The notes under the pieces were generated by a model. That model saw only the letters and a program-made list of their open reading frames with translations, had not been told where the DNA came from and ran no database searches. From an uncultured Eubacteriales bacterium (GTDB lineage Bacteria; Bacillota; Clostridia; Oscillospirales; CAG-272): a stretch of DNA of 36,197 nt. The position numbers were made by a program, and so were the translations under genes. Shown here in pieces: positions 33,101-36,197 of this stretch. The DNA lies in the NCBI GenBank assembly GCA_949747515.1, contig CATKFO010000073.1, forward strand, positions 1-36,197. The letters are read 5' to 3'. Every line of letters begins with the position of its first letter. The stretch's first letter is position 1.

Positions 33101-34336
33101 ATGACCATGAACGCGCCCGAAAATATTTGTAAAGTAATAAGACGTATTGAATCGTCGGGACACAGCGCGTATCTCGTAGGAGGTTGCGTAAGAGACGCCG
33201 CGCTCGGAGTTAAACCTCACGATTACGACGTTACGACGGACGCGCTTCCAAGCGAAACCCTTGAAATATTCAAAGATTTCCGCGTCGTTGAAACAGGACT
33301 AAAACACGGAACGTTAACCGTTATATCAGACGGCGAGCCTGTAGAAGTAACCACATACCGCGTAGACGGAGAATATAAAGACAACCGGAGACCCTCGTCC
33401 GTCGCCTTTACCGATAAAATAGAGGACGACCTTTCTCGAAGGGATTTTACCGTAAACGCAATGGCGTACAGTCTTGAACGCGGTCTTTACGACCCCTTCG
33501 GAGGTATACGTCACTTGCGCGAACGTATTGTCTCTTGCGTAGGAGAGCCTGAAAAGAGGTTTAACGAGGACGGACTACGAATATTGCGCGCGCTCCGATT
33601 CGCATCAGTTCTTGATTTTGAAATTGCGGCCGATACGGCCGAGGCGGTAAAAAGTCAGAGCGGTCTTCTCGACGGGATATCCTCCGAGCGGATATATTCA
33701 GAACTTCGCCGTCTTATATGCGGAGATGGAGCCGGACGCGTTTTCGCCGAATACGGCGAAGTTATTGAGCGATGCTTCCGTGGAATTATTCCCTTCCAAA
33801 CGTTTGCGGCCGCCGCAGACAATATTTGCTTTCTGCCGAAAAACAGCGACTGCCGCATAGCGTACCTAATCAGTCTATGTCAAGGAGACGCGTCCGAAGT
33901 CTGCCGAGCTCTTAAGGCTTCCAAAAAAGAGTCTCTTCACATAGCTGCTCTCGAAAGTGAAATGAATTTCGTCCGAACATACGGACTCCCGCAAAATAAG
34001 GCCGATATAAAAAGAATGATGGGCAGACTGTCCCGCGAAGACATAATTCTCATCGCGGAGTACGCGGAGGCTTTAGGATATGGTAATAACGCGCCGTCGT
34101 TTAAAAAGGAATACGAAAGTATAATTGAAAGCTCTCCGTCTCCATGCGTCAAGGTCTCGGAGCTTAATATCAGAGGTTCCGACATACGACTCATAACCGG
34201 AGCGGAGGGGGCGGAAATAGGAACGATTCTCTCGAGTCTCCTTGAACTTGTAATTACTGAAAAGTGTGAAAATACTTATGAAGCTCTTTCATCCTCCGCG
34301 AAAAAACTTAATATAAAGAACGGCTCGAAAAAATAA
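33101..34336 (+). CDS. cca: CCA tRNA nucleotidyltransferase (class II)
   Basis: A 411-residue class II nucleotidyltransferase. Conserved parts are LVGGCVRDAALG (about 25-36), the catalytic Asp pair in HDYDVTTDA (D41, D43), RRDFTVNAMAYS (113-124), and EDGLRILRALRFAS, which belongs to the template-like nucleotide-binding helix region. It adds or repairs the CCA end of tRNAs without a nucleic acid template. The gene lies 36 bp after rnz on the same strand. It is somewhat shorter at the C-terminus than CCA enzymes with an HD domain, and no HD motif is seen, so it lacks the phosphatase-type extension. A poly(A) polymerase is the alternative but less likely here. Confidence 0.9.
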   Translation: MTMNAPENICKVIRRIESSGHSAYLVGGCVRDAALGVKPHDYDVTTDALPSETLEIFKDFRVVETGLKHGTLTVISDGEPVEVTTYRVDGEYKDNRRPSSVAFTDKIEDDLSRRDFTVNAMAYSLERGLYDPFGGIRHLRERIVSCVGEPEKRFNEDGLRILRALRFASVLDFEIAADTAEAVKSQSGLLDGISSERIYSELRRLICGDGAGRVFAEYGEVIERCFRGIIPFQTFAAAADNICFLPKNSDCRIAYLISLCQGDASEVCRALKASKKESLHIAALESEMNFVRTYGLPQNKADIKRMMGRLSREDIILIAEYAEALGYGNNAPSFKKEYESIIESSPSPCVKVSELNIRGSDIRLITGAEGAEIGTILSSLLELVITEKCENTYEALSSSAKKLNIKNGSKK

Positions 34337-34351
34337 CGTAGCCGCCGAATC

Positions 34352-34386
34352 GCAGCCGACAAATTTTGCCGACTGCATTTTTATTT
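34352..34386 (+). terminator. intrinsic terminator after cca
   Basis: GCAGCCGACAAA and TTTGCCGACTGC pair with two mismatches, followed by ATTTTTATTT. Confidence 0.65.
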
Positions 34387-34577
34387 CCGCAATAATATGA
34401 TATACTAATACCGTATTATATTTTTGTTTATATAAGAAATCGAGCATGCCGTTATGAACCGTCAGGCCCTCGATAAATTTAAAGAATTTTTTTGTAAACT
34501 TGTAAGGATTTTTTTATTTTCAATTGTATAAATAAGTGAAAGGATTCGACGGAATCTTTTCAGTCAGGAGGAATCGC

Positions 34578-35129
34578 ATGGACAACGGTGCAAGTAGCTA
34601 CCGCCGTTATCTTGATGGCGACGAGACCGCTTTTGACGAAATTATGAAGACTTATTTCGACAATCTGATTTTTTTCATCGATCGTTACGTTCGAGACACC
34701 GCAGCCGCCGAGGACATCGCCATAGACGTGTTCTCCGATCTTATCGTTCACAAAAACAGATACAATTTCAAATTCACGCTGAAAACATATCTGTTTATGC
34801 TTGCGAGAAGCCGCGCCCTCAATTACATAAAGCGTCGAAACAGATTCTCAATGGTAGATATCTCTCACGCGGAAGGCGAGGCCGCCGAGCGTTTGTCGCT
34901 TGAAGAGCATATTATCGCGGACGAACGCAAAGCCGCGTTAAGCAAAGCTCTCGACGGCCTCGGAGACGATATGCGCGCGGCAATACACTTGATATATTTT
35001 GAAGAACTCTCGTATGACGAGGCGGCCAAAGTAATGAAAAAGAACAGAAAACAGATCGATAATCTTCTATACCGTGCAAAAGCGTCTCTTCGCGCCATAC
35101 TATCGAAGGACGGTGAGTGGATTTTATGA
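34578..35129 (+). CDS. ECF-type RNA polymerase sigma factor
   Basis: A 183-residue sigma-70 group IV factor. Region 2 spans about residues 8-85 (core contact AAAEDIAIDVFSDLI, DNA-melting part YLFMLARSRALNYIKRR). Region 4 spans about 120-180 (LIYFEELSYDEAAKVMKKNR, QIDNLLYRAKASLRAIL). AGGAGG lies six bases before ATG 34578; an earlier in-frame start at 34536 is inferior. Its stop overlaps the next gene (ATGA), a membrane protein that is very likely its anti-sigma factor, and a serpin follows. ECF factors usually drive their own operon; TGTAAGG (34501-34507) and GTATAA (34526-34531) are candidate boxes, unproven. Confidence 0.9.
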   Translation: MDNGASSYRRYLDGDETAFDEIMKTYFDNLIFFIDRYVRDTAAAEDIAIDVFSDLIVHKNRYNFKFTLKTYLFMLARSRALNYIKRRNRFSMVDISHAEGEAAERLSLEEHIIADERKAALSKALDGLGDDMRAAIHLIYFEELSYDEAAKVMKKNRKQIDNLLYRAKASLRAILSKDGEWIL

Positions 35130-35779
35130 GAAATTTTGAAGAGAGGAAAGCCGAAGTATACCTCAGAAGCGGCGAAATACTGAGAAAAAAAAGACGACGT
35201 AGAAACGCTCTGGTTTCGGTAGGCGCTCCTTTAATTCTCTGCGGTATTATATCCGTGGCGGCTTCCGTCCCATACGTATACGACTCGACCCGCATGAATT
35301 TAAAGTCTGCGTTCGACTATCGTATGCTTGAAGAAGCCTCGGCAGGCTTATCGGAAAAATCTGACGATCCGAATTCGCTTGATTGCGATGAAAAAAATCT
35401 CGGTCCCGGAAGTCCTAATTCAAACCCAAAATTGGACGAACAACAATGTACGTACGGTCCAAAGGCGGCGCCGTCTCATAAACAGATAGACGTTTTATTT
35501 TCTGACGGTTCGGAGAACAAATGCATAACGGAGATATCGACTGTCCGAAGCATTATTTCCACCATAGACGAAATCGCTTCCAACGAAAACAAAGCGGATA
35601 TATCTAACGATTATTTTACATCGCCTGAAATTTGCGTCTCCGTTTACGACGATTCCTCCAAGCAGTCGTATTTAATAAAGGATGATTTCTTATACGACGT
35701 CTCGGCTGATAAATCCTTCCGAATCCCGGAAAGCAGTATGAATTCGCTAAAAAATTTACTTGATATTATTTTAAAGTAG
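35126..35779 (+). CDS. probable membrane anti-sigma factor
   Basis: A 217-residue single-pass protein. The cytoplasmic N-terminus (RNFEERKAEVYLRSGEILRK) and a highly basic stretch KKRRRR precede one hydrophobic segment (about residues 27-50, VSVGAPLILCGIISVAASVP). The remaining 165 residues would be outside, starting with an acidic, Ser/Asn/Pro-rich linker and then a small domain (SVYDDSSKQSYLIKDDFLYD). From memory, clostridial proteins with this N-terminus pattern follow ECF sigma genes. There is no classical zinc anti-sigma motif. ATG 35126 overlaps the sigma stop; the ATG is preferred over GTG 35117. It probably holds the sigma factor inactive until an extracellular signal is sensed. Confidence 0.7.
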   Translation: MRNFEERKAEVYLRSGEILRKKRRRRNALVSVGAPLILCGIISVAASVPYVYDSTRMNLKSAFDYRMLEEASAGLSEKSDDPNSLDCDEKNLGPGSPNSNPKLDEQQCTYGPKAAPSHKQIDVLFSDGSENKCITEISTVRSIISTIDEIASNENKADISNDYFTSPEICVSVYDDSSKQSYLIKDDFLYDVSADKSFRIPESSMNSLKNLLDIILK

Positions 35780-35788
35780 GAGGGCAAT

Positions 35789-36197
35789 ATGAAAACTGCA
35801 AGCAAGAAAATTATCGCTCTGTCTTTGCTCGTCTTTTGTATTATTTCGTCCGCTGCAAATATGACTGGATGCGGAAGAACCGTACAGGCCGAAGACTTAA
35901 TGAGCGGAATCGAATCCGAATCCGTCCAAAGCAAGGCGCCGAGCAGCAATTTCAGCGACTCAATGATTAAATCATACGTCGATCTGTTCAAAGAGACATA
36001 CAAATCCGATATGAATGAAAACGTTCTTGTTTCTCCGCTTTCCGTTACTCTCGCACTCGCTATGACCGCAAACGGAGCCGACGGACAAACAAAAGAAGAA
36101 ATGGAATCAGTTCTCGGAGGAATTCCGGTAGACGAGCTGAACGAATACCTGCTCGGATACGTAAGCAGTCTTCCCTCCGAAGAAAAGTCTAGAATCA
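35789..36197 (+). CDS. serpin family lipoprotein (partial, continues past right edge)
   Basis: The visible 136 codons begin with a lipoprotein signal peptide: basic MKTASKK, a hydrophobic stretch IIALSLLVFCIISSAA, then the lipobox-like NMTGC with Cys at about residue 28. After a short linker the serpin fold starts (VDLFKETYKSD, NVLVSPLSVTLALAMTANGA, DGQTKEEMESVLGG). Serpins trap proteases through a reactive loop, which lies beyond the window. AGGAGG precedes the ATG. It is the third gene of the sigma / anti-sigma operon, so a surface protease inhibitor is likely made in response to an envelope or protease signal. Serpin status is confident; inhibitory activity cannot be judged. Confidence 0.85.
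   Translation, partial: MKTASKKIIALSLLVFCIISSAANMTGCGRTVQAEDLMSGIESESVQSKAPSSNFSDSMIKSYVDLFKETYKSDMNENVLVSPLSVTLALAMTANGADGQTKEEMESVLGGIPVDELNEYLLGYVSSLPSEEKSRI

Noticed and set aside
1..36197. CRISPR arrays, rRNA genes, complete insertion sequences
   Set aside because: No regularly spaced direct repeats, no rRNA-like stretches and no intact transposase were seen on reading both strands.

Overview
The window looks like one chromosomal segment from a low-to-mid GC Gram-positive of the class Clostridia (Firmicutes), possibly an uncultured gut lineage. I infer this from gene families (ECF-type vitamin transporter, TnpV and serine-recombinase relics, small XRE + DUF6514-like pair, RNHCP protein, ECF sigma / anti-sigma / serpin operon), purine-rich Shine-Dalgarno sequences, occasional TTG/GTG starts, and many sigma-70-type promoters whose boxes are almost all exactly 17 bp apart. 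No genus can be named from sequence alone.

Region 1 (1-2260) is AT-richer and scarred by mobile DNA. It holds a MarR regulator running off the left edge, a broken tnpV gene, an intact two-gene XRE / DUF6514-like cassette bracketed by 14-bp inverted repeats, and an internally deleted serine recombinase. The rest of the window shows no obvious mobile element.

Region 2 (2264-12643) is transport. A minus-strand operon encodes an ECF transporter: EcfT, then one polypeptide carrying two ABC ATPase domains and a membrane S-type domain. Its leader matches a cobalamin riboswitch, so vitamin B12 or a relative is the likely cargo. Divergent from it is purB, then a cation/proton antiporter with an MgtC-like protein, and an ABC-2 exporter divergent from a TetR regulator, with promoters for both in a short shared spacer.

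Region 3 (12726-20913) has tRNA-Gln(TTG), a 65-residue Cys-motif protein with its own promoter and terminator, a TIM-barrel sugar isomerase-like enzyme, a short MutS-like ATPase, an Lrp/AsnC regulator overlapping an aminotransferase, a ThyX-like protein without the ThyX signature, a cation diffusion facilitator and an SGNH esterase.

Region 4 (21015-27975) is the most interesting part. A MurE-type ligase without the DAP-recognition motif, a glutamine-dependent asparagine synthetase homologue, an ATP-grasp enzyme resembling D-aspartate ligase, and an arginase lie in one direction. Together they suggest a peptidoglycan stem peptide carrying a diamino acid other than DAP (Lys or Orn) and a D-Asp/D-Asn side branch. 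The lipid II flippase MurJ lies close by.

Region 5 (27976-36197) has an RNHCP protein and murJ on the minus strand, an AraC regulator, an rnz-cca operon for tRNA 3' maturation (the tRNA-Gln in the window lacks an encoded CCA), and an ECF sigma / anti-sigma / lipoprotein serpin operon cut by the right edge. I found no rRNA, CRISPR array or replication origin.
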